NCBI RefSeq assembly: GCF_001429065.1
Contig: NZ_LMIB01000012.1
Location: forward strand, 628,506-692,505
Reading direction: 5' to 3'
DNA from: Sphingomonas sp. Root710
GTDB taxonomy: Bacteria > Pseudomonadota > Alphaproteobacteria > Sphingomonadales > Sphingomonadaceae
Length of the DNA: 64,000 nt
Shown: piece after piece, positions 1-9,315 of the stretch
Layout: the number at the start of each line of letters is the position of its first letter
How positions within the stretch are numbered: position 1 is the stretch's first letter
Notes under the pieces: generated by a model
Database searches by the model: none
Told to the model about the DNA's origin: nothing
What the model saw: the letters and a program-made list of their open reading frames with translations, nothing else
Position numbers and translations under genes: made by a program

Positions 1-1973
1 ACGAGCCAATAGCTCGGCTGGGTCAGGCGATTGTCGGCGTAGAAGAAATAGCCGTCATTATAGGCGGCGTTCATCGCGACCCGGAACTCGCCGACCGAGG
101 TGTCGATCCCATAGTCACCGCCGATGTTCGCGGTGAGCTTGGGGGTGGCGATCGTGCGATTGCCCCTGGCGTCTATGGTGAGCGGGTTGCCCGAAGCATC
201 GGTGGACTCGCCGTTCGGCCCGATGAACAGGGCGTTGGGATAGCTGCGATATTTGCCGTCGAGCAGCGCGATGCTGGCGTCGAGGTTGAGCTTGCTGACC
301 GGACGCGTCTGGATGGTCGCCTCCAGCCCCTTGATCCGCGCGCGGGCCGCGTTGAGGGTGACGATGCCGCCGAGCTGCGGGATCGTCACCTGGATGTCCT
401 TATAGTCGTATCGGAACAGCGCGAGGTTGAAGCGCAGCCGGCGATCGAACCATTCGGTCTTGAAGCCGGCCTCATAGGCATCGAGCACTTCGGGCCTGAA
501 CGGCGCTGTGTTCGGCGCGAGCAGGTTGAAGCCACCGCTCTTGAAGCCCCGATTATAGGAAATATAGGCCAGTGCGTCGGCGTTGAAATGATGGTCCAGC
601 GCGGCCCGCCAGGTCAGCTTGCGGAAGCTCTGACGGTCGTTCGGCAGCGGGATGACCGCGCCGCCGACCGCGAAGCTGTCGACGATCAGCTTCTGGCGTT
701 CATAGGTGTAGCGCAGGCCGCCGGTCAGGTTGGTGTCAGGAAATATTTCCGTGCTGGCCTGGCCGAAACCCGCGAAGGACCGGGTCTTCTGCCGGTCGGC
801 GATCAGCACGACGCCATAGTTGACGTCGGCGGGCGTGTAGGCGGCGACTGCGTCGAAGAAGAAGCCACCCAGCACCCATTTGAATGGCGCGGACGAAGCG
901 CCATGCAGCTGAACCTCCTGGCTCCAGTTATGCGCCTTTGAGGGCAGGCTCAGATCGGCGATCACGGCGGGCGTGTCGTCCTGATCGAGCAGGTAGCGCA
1001 CGTTCGACCAGCGATAGCTGGTGATGCTGACCAGTTTGAGATCGCCGATCGCCTGCTCGACCTGCAGCGAGCCGCCGCCGGTGTTGAGACGCTCCAGATC
1101 GCGCAATCCGGTCAGCGCATTATATTCGCCCGCATAGGTTGAGGCACCATCGGCCCCGGTCACGCCCTTGGCCAGCTGATAGGAATAGCGCGAGAGCGCG
1201 TGCGAATAGTCCAACGCGAGATGGATTGTGGTCGCGTCGCTGGGTATGAATTTCAGCTTGCTGCGCACCGCGTAATTGCCGTCGGCCATGATGCCGTTGT
1301 CGCGGCCGGTAAACAGGTTGCGGCCCCAGCCTTTGCCCTGGTCGGCATAGTTGGCGGCGAGATCGGCGCTGACCGTTTCGCTGAGCGGGCCGCCCAGATA
1401 GGCCGATGCGCTCAGCGCCTGATAATTGGCGTAGCCGAGGCTGGCTTCGGCGCGGAGCTGATCCGAAGGTTCGCGCGTGATAATGTGCACCACGCCGCCC
1501 GTGGTGTTCCGGCCGAACAGCGTGCCTTGCGGCCCCTTCAGCACCTCGATCCGCTCGATATTATTGAAGGTGAAGAGATTGGCCTCGGGCGAGGCATAAT
1601 AGACATTGTCGACATATACCGCGACAGTCTGCTCGCTTGCCGGCCCGAACAGGTTGGTGCCGACGCCGCGCACGAAGATATTCCCCTCATTGGCGGTGCG
1701 GTTGATGACAAGGCCCGGAATCGCGGCCTGGATCGACGCGGTGTCGTTGATGCCCTTCGCACCCGCCTGCGCGGCGCTGATCGCGCCGATCGAGATCGGG
1801 ACGTCCTGCATCCGTTCGACCCGCTTCTGGGCGGTGACGACGATTTCCTCGATCCCGCCCTCTTGTGCGGCCTGGCTGTCCTGAGCGAAGCTCGGCGTTG
1901 CGCCGGCCATGCCCAGGATCAGGGCGATGCGCGATGCGCCGATGATGATCCTGTTCATATCCATCCCCTTCAT
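1..1973 (-). CDS. TonB-dependent receptor, C-terminus cut by window edge
   Basis: This is an outer-membrane TonB-dependent receptor for uptake of an unidentified substrate. About 657 codons are present and the frame stays open to base 1, so roughly the last 70 residues lie outside. A signal peptide ends near A30 (PSFAQ), followed by a Ton-box-like segment (EEIVVTAQKR). The plug domain contains VEVLKGPQGTLFGRNTTGG-type residues. I chose the ATG at 1973 because GGGAGG lies 11 nt upstream, as at the neighbouring receptors; in-frame ATGs at 1964 and 1958 are alternatives, and 1958 also has an AAGGGG. It is a close paralogue of the next receptor (both have NDGYxFYxDNRLxQPSY near the C-terminus). 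Family certain; substrate unknown. Confidence 0.93.
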   Translation of the reverse strand, partial: MKGMDMNRIIIGASRIALILGMAGATPSFAQDSQAAQEGGIEEIVVTAQKRVERMQDVPISIGAISAAQAGAKGINDTASIQAAIPGLVINRTANEGNIFVRGVGTNLFGPASEQTVAVYVDNVYYASPEANLFTFNNIERIEVLKGPQGTLFGRNTTGGVVHIITREPSDQLRAEASLGYANYQALSASAYLGGPLSETVSADLAANYADQGKGWGRNLFTGRDNGIMADGNYAVRSKLKFIPSDATTIHLALDYSHALSRYSYQLAKGVTGADGASTYAGEYNALTGLRDLERLNTGGGSLQVEQAIGDLKLVSITSYRWSNVRYLLDQDDTPAVIADLSLPSKAHNWSQEVQLHGASSAPFKWVLGGFFFDAVAAYTPADVNYGVVLIADRQKTRSFAGFGQASTEIFPDTNLTGGLRYTYERQKLIVDSFAVGGAVIPLPNDRQSFRKLTWRAALDHHFNADALAYISYNRGFKSGGFNLLAPNTAPFRPEVLDAYEAGFKTEWFDRRLRFNLALFRYDYKDIQVTIPQLGGIVTLNAARARIKGLEATIQTRPVSKLNLDASIALLDGKYRSYPNALFIGPNGESTDASGNPLTIDARGNRTIATPKLTANIGGDYGIDTSVGEFRVAMNAAYNDGYFFYADNRLTQPSYWL

Positions 1974-2004
1974 TTTTTTCTGATCCTCCCTTTCTAGCGT
2001 GGCT

Positions 2005-2044
2005 GGGGGGAAGGTCTTGGTCAGGAGCGCCCTGTCGCTGGTCC
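2005..2044 (-). promoter_or_regulatory. Conserved leader motif of the first tandem receptor
   Basis: On the minus strand this stretch reads GACCA-N6-GGGCGCTC-N3-ACCAAG followed by a C-run, about 32 nt before the receptor start. The same order of blocks occurs upstream of the neighbouring receptor at 4365-4405. It may be a shared 5' leader or promoter element retained from gene duplication. Function is inferred only. Confidence 0.4.
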
Positions 2045-2090
2045 AAATCATCCGGCTCGCGGGAGCGCCGGTTGGCGATGGAAATGAAGC

Positions 2091-2117
2091 GGGCGGACCG
2101 ATCGGATCGGCCCGCCC
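2091..2117 (-). terminator. Hairpin downstream of the second receptor gene
   Basis: A near-perfect palindrome begins GGGCGG and ends CCGCCC, with an inner CCGATC/GATCGG and one A-C mismatch. It lies about 34-60 nt past the receptor stop codon. On the minus strand it is followed by a moderately T-rich stretch, so it could be a rho-independent terminator. The loop is very short and the U-tract weak. Confidence 0.5.
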
Positions 2118-2150
2118 GTCACCGCCTTCACGCGGGGAACATGGTCTTTG

Positions 2151-4319
2151 TCAGAAGTGAACCGACAGGCTTCCACCATAGGTGCGTGGCGGTGCGGCGC
2201 GCTGCACATCGGTCAGGCCCGCCTGCTCGGACCGATTGAGATAATAGGTCTCGTTGAGCAGATTGCGCGCATAGAGCTTGAAGCTGTAGCGTGCGTCCGC
2301 CGAGGTCCAGCTGATCGACGGGTTGAGCAGGGTATAGGACGGCTGCTTGAGCCGGTTGTCCGAGTAGAAATAATAGCCGTCATTATAGGACAGCGCGATG
2401 GCGGGGACGATCTCGCCGAAGCGCGTCTCGAGGTGATATTCGGCGCCGAGCGAGGCGGTGATCGGCGCCGCGCCCAGCAAGCGGTTGCCCTTGGCATCGC
2501 CACTCGTCAGCACGCCACCGGCGGAAATGAACGGAGCGTTCGGGTAGCGGAGATATTTGGTGCTCAGATAGGTCGCGCCACCGCTGAGGATGAATGCGGG
2601 CGTGACATGCGCCTCGAAATCGAACTCGGCACCGATCACCCGCGCCTTCGGACCGTTGGTGACAACTGTGCCGCCCGCGCGCGGGATTGCCGCCTGGATG
2701 TCGCGATAATTATAATAGAAGGCGGCGCTGTTCAGCCGCAGGCGGCGATCGAACAATTGGGTCTTCAATCCGCCTTCAAAGGCGTCGAGCGTTTCGGGGC
2801 GGAAGCCCGCGCCCGCCGGATCGGCAAGATTATAACCGCCGCTCTTGAAGCCACGGTTGAACGAGACATAGCCGAGAACATTGCTGCTGAACTTGTGGTC
2901 GATCGAAATCCGGAATGTCATCTTCTTGAAGCTCTGGTCCTGCGACGGCAATGGGATCGAGGTTCCAAAAACGCTGAAATCATTGGTGACCAGCGTCTGT
3001 TTCTCATAGGTGTAGCGCAGGCCGCCGGTGATCTTGGTATCGGGGAAAAGCTCATAGGAAGCCTGCGCGAAGCCGGCGAACGACCGGGTCCGCTGGAAGG
3101 CGTCGATCGCGATACGGCCAATAGGCGTGGAAACCGCGATCGGCTCGAAGCCCGCATGCGAGAAATAATAGAAGCCGCCGAGCTGCCAGGTCAGCGGACC
3201 CGGCGTCTTGCTCTGCAATTGCACTTCCTGGCTGAAGGTGCGGGTGAGGCTGATCACCAGATCGTCGCTGGCGACAAGCGGCGTCGCATCCTGATCGATC
3301 ACATAGAAGCTGCGGTTCTTGCGATATGCCGAGATGCTGACAAGATCGACGTCACCCAACGCCTGGGTGATCGTCGCCGATGCGCCCCGCGCCTTTTGGC
3401 GGATATAGTCGGTGAACAGCATGTTCGCGCCATAACGGCCGGGATAGGTGCTCACCCCATCGACGCCGATGATGCCTTTCGGGATCTGATGCGAGTCGGT
3501 GTTGGTCGAGCGGGAAAGGTCGCCCTGGAGGACGATCTTCGTGCCATCCGCCGGGCGCCACAATGCCTTTGAACGTATTGCATAATCGTGGCGCGCCTGG
3601 AGGCCGGTCTTTTCGCCATTGGCGATGTTGCGTCCATAGCCGCCGCCTTGGTTCGCATAGGTCGCGGCGACGTCCACCGCCAGCGTGTCGGTCAATCCGC
3701 CCGTGGCGTAGAGCGACGCATTGACCATCGCGTAATTGCCATAGCCGATCGACATGTCGAGCGCGGGTTGTGCGGACGGATCCTTGGTGATGATCTGGAC
3801 GACCCCACCGGTCGTGTTGCGGCCGAAGAGCGTACCCTGCGGCCCTTTCAGGACCTCGACCCGCTCGATATTGTTGAACGAGAAATTCGCGCCCTCGGGT
3901 GAGGCATGATAGACGCCATCCACATAGAGCGCGACGGTCTGCTCGGCGTTAGGGCCATAGAGATTGGTGCCGATCCCGCGCACATAGATATTAGCGTCGT
4001 TGGCGATGCGGTTGAATACGAGACCAGGTACGGAGACCGTCAGTCCTGAAGGTCCGGAAACACCTTGCGCGGCCAACCGATCCGATGTCACCGCCGCAAC
4101 CGCGATTGGCACATCCTGCAAACGCTCGCCACGCCTTTGTGCCGTTACGATAACGTCTGTGACGGCGGCGTTGTCCGAAACATTCTCCGGAGTGCTCAGT
4201 GGATTCGAAACCGGCACTCTGATTTGATCAGTGGATAAGGGTTGCGCAAACGCCGGCGTTGTTGACGCGAGCATTGTACTGCCAATCAGGGCTGTCGCGC
4301 GAAATCTGGAAGCATTCAT
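2151..4319 (-). CDS. TonB-dependent receptor (722 aa)
   Basis: A complete TonB-dependent outer-membrane receptor. The signal peptide ends near residue 25 (TPAFAQ). A Ton-box-like DVIVTAQRR precedes the plug (VEVLKGPQGTLFGRNTTGG) and a long beta-barrel ending in the terminal aromatic residue (SLSVHF) needed for outer-membrane assembly. The ATG at 4319 has GGGAGGA upstream at good spacing. It sits head-to-tail with the partial receptor at 1-1973, which it resembles closely, and both share a leader motif. It probably feeds the adjoining minus-strand catabolic cluster, but that is inference from position. Confidence 0.95.
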   Translation of the reverse strand: MNASRFRATALIGSTMLASTTPAFAQPLSTDQIRVPVSNPLSTPENVSDNAAVTDVIVTAQRRGERLQDVPIAVAAVTSDRLAAQGVSGPSGLTVSVPGLVFNRIANDANIYVRGIGTNLYGPNAEQTVALYVDGVYHASPEGANFSFNNIERVEVLKGPQGTLFGRNTTGGVVQIITKDPSAQPALDMSIGYGNYAMVNASLYATGGLTDTLAVDVAATYANQGGGYGRNIANGEKTGLQARHDYAIRSKALWRPADGTKIVLQGDLSRSTNTDSHQIPKGIIGVDGVSTYPGRYGANMLFTDYIRQKARGASATITQALGDVDLVSISAYRKNRSFYVIDQDATPLVASDDLVISLTRTFSQEVQLQSKTPGPLTWQLGGFYYFSHAGFEPIAVSTPIGRIAIDAFQRTRSFAGFAQASYELFPDTKITGGLRYTYEKQTLVTNDFSVFGTSIPLPSQDQSFKKMTFRISIDHKFSSNVLGYVSFNRGFKSGGYNLADPAGAGFRPETLDAFEGGLKTQLFDRRLRLNSAAFYYNYRDIQAAIPRAGGTVVTNGPKARVIGAEFDFEAHVTPAFILSGGATYLSTKYLRYPNAPFISAGGVLTSGDAKGNRLLGAAPITASLGAEYHLETRFGEIVPAIALSYNDGYYFYSDNRLKQPSYTLLNPSISWTSADARYSFKLYARNLLNETYYLNRSEQAGLTDVQRAAPPRTYGGSLSVHF

Positions 4320-4731
4320 AACTATTCCTCCCCATTTTGATATTTTGCTTTTTTTTAAGCGAATAGGGGGAGGCTGCTTGGTTGAGAGCGCCCACTTAAT
4401 GGTCTAGGAGGATTTCCTTGTCCGGTTTGCGCCTCAATACCAGACGTTCCGCTACGTCGCGCTAGTCCCTGAAAGCTGCCGCTCGTTCATTTTCGCGATA
4501 GCCGGACGAGGAATGACCGACATCGGAACGAAGCTGTCTTCACACACGGTCTTCCAACTTCGGCCCCTATCAGCGCAGGCATTCGCTAGATATGCCCAGA
4601 GTCAGCGAAGAAGTGCTTTTGCAACGTGAACCGCTCGGTCTGGACGTTGATATTGCATCGCCAGGAGTTAGCTCAACCTTGGGAGGGCACTCCCCCTATG
4701 CTCTTGCGTGCCTTTGTAGTGAATTGCTTTG
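4320..4731. other. 412-base gap upstream of the second receptor
   Basis: No gene is supported here. The part next to the receptor start holds an A/T-rich stretch (8 A residues on the minus strand, flanked by GCTT/AAGC) and the shared leader motif at 4365-4405. The rest (about 4410-4731) shows no recognisable ORF, repeat or operator. The receptor promoter presumably lies in this interval. Confidence 0.6.
4365..4405 (-). promoter_or_regulatory. Conserved leader motif of the second tandem receptor
   Basis: The minus strand has the same ordered blocks as at 2005-2044: GACCA, GGGCGCTC, ACCAAG and a C-run, here about 46 nt before the receptor ATG. Conservation outside the coding region suggests either recent duplication or a retained regulatory function. 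Confidence 0.4.
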
Positions 4732-5619
4732 TCAACCACGCCCCTGCCCGTGACGGATCTCCCATGCCCTGAGTAGACCCGAGTGCGCCCGTCCGATCAG
4801 TTCGTCATAAGGTAGCCTCCACAGCGAATCCGGAAGATCAGTCCCCCAACGACCATCATCGGAAAAGATCTCGAGATCATACCAGCCATCGAATCCGCCG
4901 CGATTCAGGGCCCCCAGCAACGCAGGTATGTCCATGATCCCGTCACCGGGAAGCAGGCGATCGGCCGCACATCGGGGCGGTTCACGCCAGTCGTTATACT
5001 GGACGCCGAAGATGCGGGACGCGAACCGCTCCGTGTCGACGACAATGTCGGTCTCGTCCCAAAGGTGATAAAAGTCGTAGAGAAGGCCGATGCCCGGTTC
5101 GCCCACCTCGTCTAAGAAGTCCACCGCGTCGGGTAGCGAACGGAGGAACGAGAAATCGATGCCCTCGTTGCGATTTGTCTCGAGCGCCAGGCGGGTTCCC
5201 AGGCTGACAGCCAGCCGGGTCGCCTCGCGCATGGCTTCCACGGCGATCCTGCGCGCGTCGGCCGCAGCGTAGCCGGCGCTCGATCCGGTTATCACCGCGA
5301 TGCAATCCGGCTCGAATGGCGCAAGCCGCCTTATGCTCGCCAGCATGGCTTCAAGGCGGAGGTCGGTATCAGCCGGCCCCGGGTAGATGTAATCGGGCAG
5401 CAGCGGAAGCGGAGCGATGGCGGCGGGGATGCAGATGGTAGCCGCAAGCCCGCTGGCTTTGAGCGATGCGAGTTGTGCGGCTTCATCGCCGTCGCGCAGC
5501 TTGAATTCGGATATGGCGACGCCCGTCGCCCCCGAAGCCTTGATGAGGTCGAGATCTTGCTCGAAGCTCGTGTCCGGGAGTGACAGCTCGCAGACGGACA
5601 GGCGCGGACTTACCGACAT
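4732..5619 (-). CDS. Sugar-phosphate isomerase/epimerase-like TIM-barrel protein (295 aa)
   Basis: This belongs to the xylose isomerase-like / AP endonuclease family 2 superfamily. Metal-ligand positions typical of the fold are visible: Glu in LALETNRNEG, Asp and His in LLYDFYHLW, and Glu in WYDLEIFSDD near the C-terminus. Such proteins isomerise or epimerise sugars or keto acids, and some act on aromatic breakdown products. The start is set at MSVSPRLS because GAAAGG lies 7 nt upstream; a longer frame to 5679 has no comparable site. It is the last gene of a minus-strand series with the CocE hydrolase, two SDRs and a receptor, 76 bp after the hydrolase. Substrate unknown. Confidence 0.85.
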   Translation of the reverse strand: MSVSPRLSVCELSLPDTSFEQDLDLIKASGATGVAISEFKLRDGDEAAQLASLKASGLAATICIPAAIAPLPLLPDYIYPGPADTDLRLEAMLASIRRLAPFEPDCIAVITGSSAGYAAADARRIAVEAMREATRLAVSLGTRLALETNRNEGIDFSFLRSLPDAVDFLDEVGEPGIGLLYDFYHLWDETDIVVDTERFASRIFGVQYNDWREPPRCAADRLLPGDGIMDIPALLGALNRGGFDGWYDLEIFSDDGRWGTDLPDSLWRLPYDELIGRAHSGLLRAWEIRHGQGRG

Positions 5620-5695
5620 GATATAACCTTTCAAAACCGGGCGCCGAAGCAGCTTAAAGCGTCCCCGGCCGCTGCCCATATGTTCCCCGCGCTAA

Positions 5696-7441
5696 TCAAT
5701 TTGTCTCCTTGGGAGGAATGATCGGCATCGTGATCGCCGCGGCGGAGTCGCCGCCGGTGAACAACGTTGTGGTGCCCCCGAAGATGTCCACCGGACGGTC
5801 GACGGGATCGTCGTGAGTCATCACGGATACGCCGCGCAGCGGGACCCCATAAACCTCTGGCCAGGGCTCCGGCAGATCATGATGGTAATCCACCCCCGAT
5901 ACCGTCAGCGCCACGCTGAACCCCTTGGGAACCACGATGCTCGTGGGCCAGATCTCGATAGCGAGTTCATATTCCTTGCCGGGCTCCAAAGGCTCGGCGC
6001 AGTCGTGGGGGTGGAATGGGCGATAAGGCAGGCTCCGCTCCGCGTCGAGCTTGCGGTGCGACGCGCGCAACCAGCCGAGCGACAGCGGGCAGTTCGGATC
6101 GGTGGCCCCGACGAACAGCACCTCTTTCCGGTCCCCATCGTAGAGTCGCAAGGCGAGGAAGATGTCGGCATCTGTGGTGGTCGACGATACGAACAGCTTG
6201 GTCGCTAGCGGCCCGGTGATCTCCGTGTCCTGTTCGAACGGCTCGGACCAGAATGTGACACTTTCGGACAAGGCATGGAAACTGGCCGATGCCTTGGTTT
6301 CCGGAACGGTTCTGGAGAGCCTGCCCGTCGCGGCGTCGAGATAGAAGTCGGTCCACCGGGTGCGCGCAATCGGCCACTCCGCCTCCGCCCGTTCGACGAA
6401 GCCGTCAACGTGCCTGACTTGCAGCAGCACGGGCGGTCGCTTGTCCCAGCCATTGTCCTCGTCCTTCAGGAAATGATCGAAAAATTGTCGCTGAAGGGCG
6501 ACCCCATAGTCGGTGTAGAACTCGGTCCAGTGCTCCCGTCCGTGCAGTTCGAGCCATTTTTGGCCGGAGCCTGCGCCGAGAAACCCTTCCACGTTGCCGC
6601 GCAGGTGCATGCCCTGGCCGCCCCAGTTGCCGCACGACAGGAGGGGCACTGTGATCTTGGAGAGGTCTGCCGATCTTGCCTTTGTATATTCGTTCACGAA
6701 CACGGCATCCCGCACCATCGCGCCAATATCCACGCGCCGGGCCGCGAGCTCCTCGTCAGACAGATCAATGTCGCCGGCGATGCCGTCCCCGGTCATCCGG
6801 CCGATCGGTGCACGCGATCCAAGCCCATTTTGCACATGAACAACCTGGACCGGATACCAACGTTGCAGGAAGGTGGACAGGATGCCGCCGTGGCGGATCC
6901 CATCGCGGTAAAAGTCCGCTGCCCCTTCGAACGGGCAGATCGCGGCGAGATGCGGCGGCTGCATCGCCGCAACCGTCCACTGGTTCATCGCGTAGTACGA
7001 CACCCCCGACAGCCCGACCCGCCCGGTGCACCAGGACTGTTCAGCGGCCCATTCCACACAATCGTAGAAATCTCGACTCTCGTCGGTAGACCAGGGATCG
7101 ATTGTCCCCGGCGATTGGCCCGCCCCGCGCGAGTCGACACGGACGAGCGCATAGCCGAGCGGCACCCAGCGCTCCGGATCAGGGGTTTCCCAAACGGCGA
7201 ACTCGGTCGTCGTTCCGCGTGCAACCTCCGGATATTGCCCGATCAGGCTTTGCCATTGCGCCGGATAACCATCTTGGAAAGCAAGACCCTTGCCATAAGG
7301 ACCATAGCTCAGCAGCACCGGATAGCGGCCCCCATCCACCGGGCGGAAGACGTCCGCGCGCAGCACCGTGCCGTCCCGGACGACGATCGGGACGTTCCAC
7401 GACACGGAAAGTCCGTTTCTGATCTCACTGCTCTCGTTCAC
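5696..7441 (-). CDS. CocE/NonD-type alpha/beta hydrolase (581 aa)
   Basis: A hydrolase of the cocaine esterase / glutaryl-7-ACA acylase / X-Pro dipeptidyl-peptidase (S15) group, which cleaves esters or amides. The N-terminal alpha/beta domain carries the nucleophile motif GVSYYA (Ser148). The usual family form is GVSYxG, so the last Gly is Ala here. LHGREHW supplies a candidate His. The C-terminal part from about residue 370 is the beta-sandwich (PepX C-terminal) domain. No signal peptide is seen, so it is probably cytoplasmic. The start is GTG with GGGGAAG upstream. It lies between an SDR and the TIM-barrel gene in one presumed operon, and may release an acid or alcohol for the SDRs. Exact substrate unknown. 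Confidence 0.9.
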   Translation of the reverse strand: MNESSEIRNGLSVSWNVPIVVRDGTVLRADVFRPVDGGRYPVLLSYGPYGKGLAFQDGYPAQWQSLIGQYPEVARGTTTEFAVWETPDPERWVPLGYALVRVDSRGAGQSPGTIDPWSTDESRDFYDCVEWAAEQSWCTGRVGLSGVSYYAMNQWTVAAMQPPHLAAICPFEGAADFYRDGIRHGGILSTFLQRWYPVQVVHVQNGLGSRAPIGRMTGDGIAGDIDLSDEELAARRVDIGAMVRDAVFVNEYTKARSADLSKITVPLLSCGNWGGQGMHLRGNVEGFLGAGSGQKWLELHGREHWTEFYTDYGVALQRQFFDHFLKDEDNGWDKRPPVLLQVRHVDGFVERAEAEWPIARTRWTDFYLDAATGRLSRTVPETKASASFHALSESVTFWSEPFEQDTEITGPLATKLFVSSTTTDADIFLALRLYDGDRKEVLFVGATDPNCPLSLGWLRASHRKLDAERSLPYRPFHPHDCAEPLEPGKEYELAIEIWPTSIVVPKGFSVALTVSGVDYHHDLPEPWPEVYGVPLRGVSVMTHDDPVDRPVDIFGGTTTLFTGGDSAAAITMPIIPPKETN

Positions 7442-7560
7442 GCTGGCTTCCCCAGTAGGTTTACATCGAGGCGATGGGGCTGGTCCCCCCGCGACGGTTG
7501 ATTGTCATTGGCCGCCCGGTTGCGATGGACCGTTGTCGCTGGTGGCAGCCCCGACGCCGC

Positions 7561-8436
7561 TTACTGCTCGGGACGAAGCCAGCGCTTGTCCCACTCACGC
7601 GGAGGAACCATGGCATCGTAGATCTGCTGGGCTTCCTCTTTCGCCAGACCCATTCCGCCCGACGCCGTCATGCCGCCATCAACGTGGAGATTCTGACCGG
7701 TAATGTTCGACGCTTCATCCGAAGCGAGGAACAGCGCCGCGCTAGCCACGTCCTCGGGATAGGAAATGCGCCCGAGTAGCATATGGGCATCGACCAGAAG
7801 GCTTCTTTCGGGGCTCCCCTCTTCGCCAAAGAAGGCAACGGCATTGGGCGTGGCCACCGGCCCGGGCGAGACGATGTTGACCCTTATGCCGTGCTTGCCG
7901 AGCACGTTGGCCAGCACGACACCCAAGCGGATTACGGCGCCCTTGCCGACCGCATAGGAGAATAGGTGGCCGGTATTGCCCAGGAAGCCGGTACCGAGAC
8001 TTCCCGACTGGGAGCCGGCCAGCACCATGGAACCGCCACCACGCGCCACCATGAACGGCACCGCATGCTTGCTGACGAGGAACGCCATCGTCGCCGTGCG
8101 GGTCAGTGTATAGTCGAAATCCTCGACGCTCACCGACGCCAGTTCGCCGACGCGCAGGTCCATCGCGAAATGGGCAAGCACGTCGATACCGCCGTAGGTC
8201 GTCTCCGCGAACTTCATCAGCCGGTTGACGGCCGCTTCATCCATCAGGTCGGTCGCTACGTGGACCATCTCGCCGCCTGCGGCGGTGACGAGACGCGCGG
8301 TTTCTCGCACCTTGTCTTCAGCGAGGTCGGTGCCGACTATCCTGGCTCCCTCTTCGGCGAAGCGCAGCGCTGTCGCTCGCGCGATCCCGTCGCCGCCGGT
8401 GATGATCGCCACTTTTCCTTCGAGGCGTCCTGCCAT
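7561..8436 (-). CDS. SDR-family oxidoreductase with atypical nucleotide motif (291 aa)
   Basis: A short-chain dehydrogenase/reductase, expected to oxidise an alcohol or reduce a ketone with NAD(P). The fold is clear (LEGKVAIITGG..., catalytic YAVGK, and a C-terminal LHVDGGM typical of the family). The cofactor motif is odd: instead of TGGxxGIGRAT it reads TGGDGIARAT, one residue short and with Gly replaced by Ala. It may still bind the cofactor or may have diverged. GAGGAG lies just upstream of the ATG. It is 21 nt downstream of the next SDR gene in the same direction, so the two are likely co-transcribed. Confidence 0.9.
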   Translation of the reverse strand: MAGRLEGKVAIITGGDGIARATALRFAEEGARIVGTDLAEDKVRETARLVTAAGGEMVHVATDLMDEAAVNRLMKFAETTYGGIDVLAHFAMDLRVGELASVSVEDFDYTLTRTATMAFLVSKHAVPFMVARGGGSMVLAGSQSGSLGTGFLGNTGHLFSYAVGKGAVIRLGVVLANVLGKHGIRVNIVSPGPVATPNAVAFFGEEGSPERSLLVDAHMLLGRISYPEDVASAALFLASDEASNITGQNLHVDGGMTASGGMGLAKEEAQQIYDAMVPPREWDKRWLRPEQ

Positions 8437-8457
8437 GGCTCGTCTCCTCAGCAGATA

Positions 8458-9276
8458 TCAGGCGGGGTTCGCCGACGAGGGAAAATGGGTGGCAATGTAG
8501 GGGGCCGGGTCGAGCCCGTCCGACGCCAGCTCGACGAGCAGGTCGCGATAGCCCGGGTGCGCGCAGATCAGGAATTCGTCTTTTTCTAGCTCGGATAGGA
8601 AGTATCGCGCCACGTCTTCGACGCTAGCTGCGATATCGAGAATATTCTCGATACCCGGCAGGCCGCTGCTCCGCAGGTTGTCGATAGCGCCGGGCGTGGC
8701 CGTGAGGCTCGGGCAGAAGGAGACCGACCTGAGACCCGAACCCTCGAGCGCCACGGCCAGCGCCTGCGAGAAACCCAGCACGGCGTGCTTGATCGACTTG
8801 TACCGCATGAGCACCGCGGCGGTTGGATCCGGGAGCAGCGCGACGGTCGACGCTGTCAGCGCGACAGTGCCAGTGCCCCGGGCCCGCATTCCGGGCAGGA
8901 CATGCGCGAGGATGCGGATGTAGCCGAAGAAATTTACCTCGAAACTGCGCTTCCAGCCCGCGATATCCATGTCGTCGAGGCCAGAGAACGAGCTGAGATA
9001 ATCGATCACGGTCACCAAGAGCAGGTCGGGCGCGCCCATCTCGCGTTCGCACCACTGCGCCATCGCCGCCACCGCTTCGTCATCACCTATGTCGACGGGA
9101 CAGGTCCGCACGGTCTTGCCGGCGGCCCGGATACGACCGCTGACTTCCTCCATCGCGGCGGCGGAGAGATCGGCGATTGCGACCTCTGCGCCCTGCATGG
9201 CGGCCTCATAGGCGATGCCGGCGCCGATCCCGGCGCCACCGCCGACGATCAAAACTTTCTTGCCGTTGATGTTCAT
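8458..9276 (-). CDS. SDR-family oxidoreductase (272 aa)
   Basis: A short-chain dehydrogenase/reductase with an intact glycine motif (VGGGAGIGAG) at the N-terminus and a catalytic YKSIK. It probably acts on an alcohol/ketone intermediate together with the adjacent SDR. It lies 75 nt downstream of the receptor stop, with a strong terminator hairpin in that gap (9316-9346), so expression may depend partly on read-through or a separate promoter. Substrate not identifiable from sequence. Confidence 0.9.
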   Translation of the reverse strand: MNINGKKVLIVGGGAGIGAGIAYEAAMQGAEVAIADLSAAAMEEVSGRIRAAGKTVRTCPVDIGDDEAVAAMAQWCEREMGAPDLLLVTVIDYLSSFSGLDDMDIAGWKRSFEVNFFGYIRILAHVLPGMRARGTGTVALTASTVALLPDPTAAVLMRYKSIKHAVLGFSQALAVALEGSGLRSVSFCPSLTATPGAIDNLRSSGLPGIENILDIAASVEDVARYFLSELEKDEFLICAHPGYRDLLVELASDGLDPAPYIATHFPSSANPA

Positions 9277-9315
9277 GCGGAGGATCCTCTCTGCAACTTT
9301 TAAAAATCGGACGGG

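Noticed and set aside
2148-3572. Plus-strand frame (474 codons) opposite the second receptor
   Set aside because: The receptor on the minus strand has clear plug and barrel motifs; the plus frame shows no family feature.
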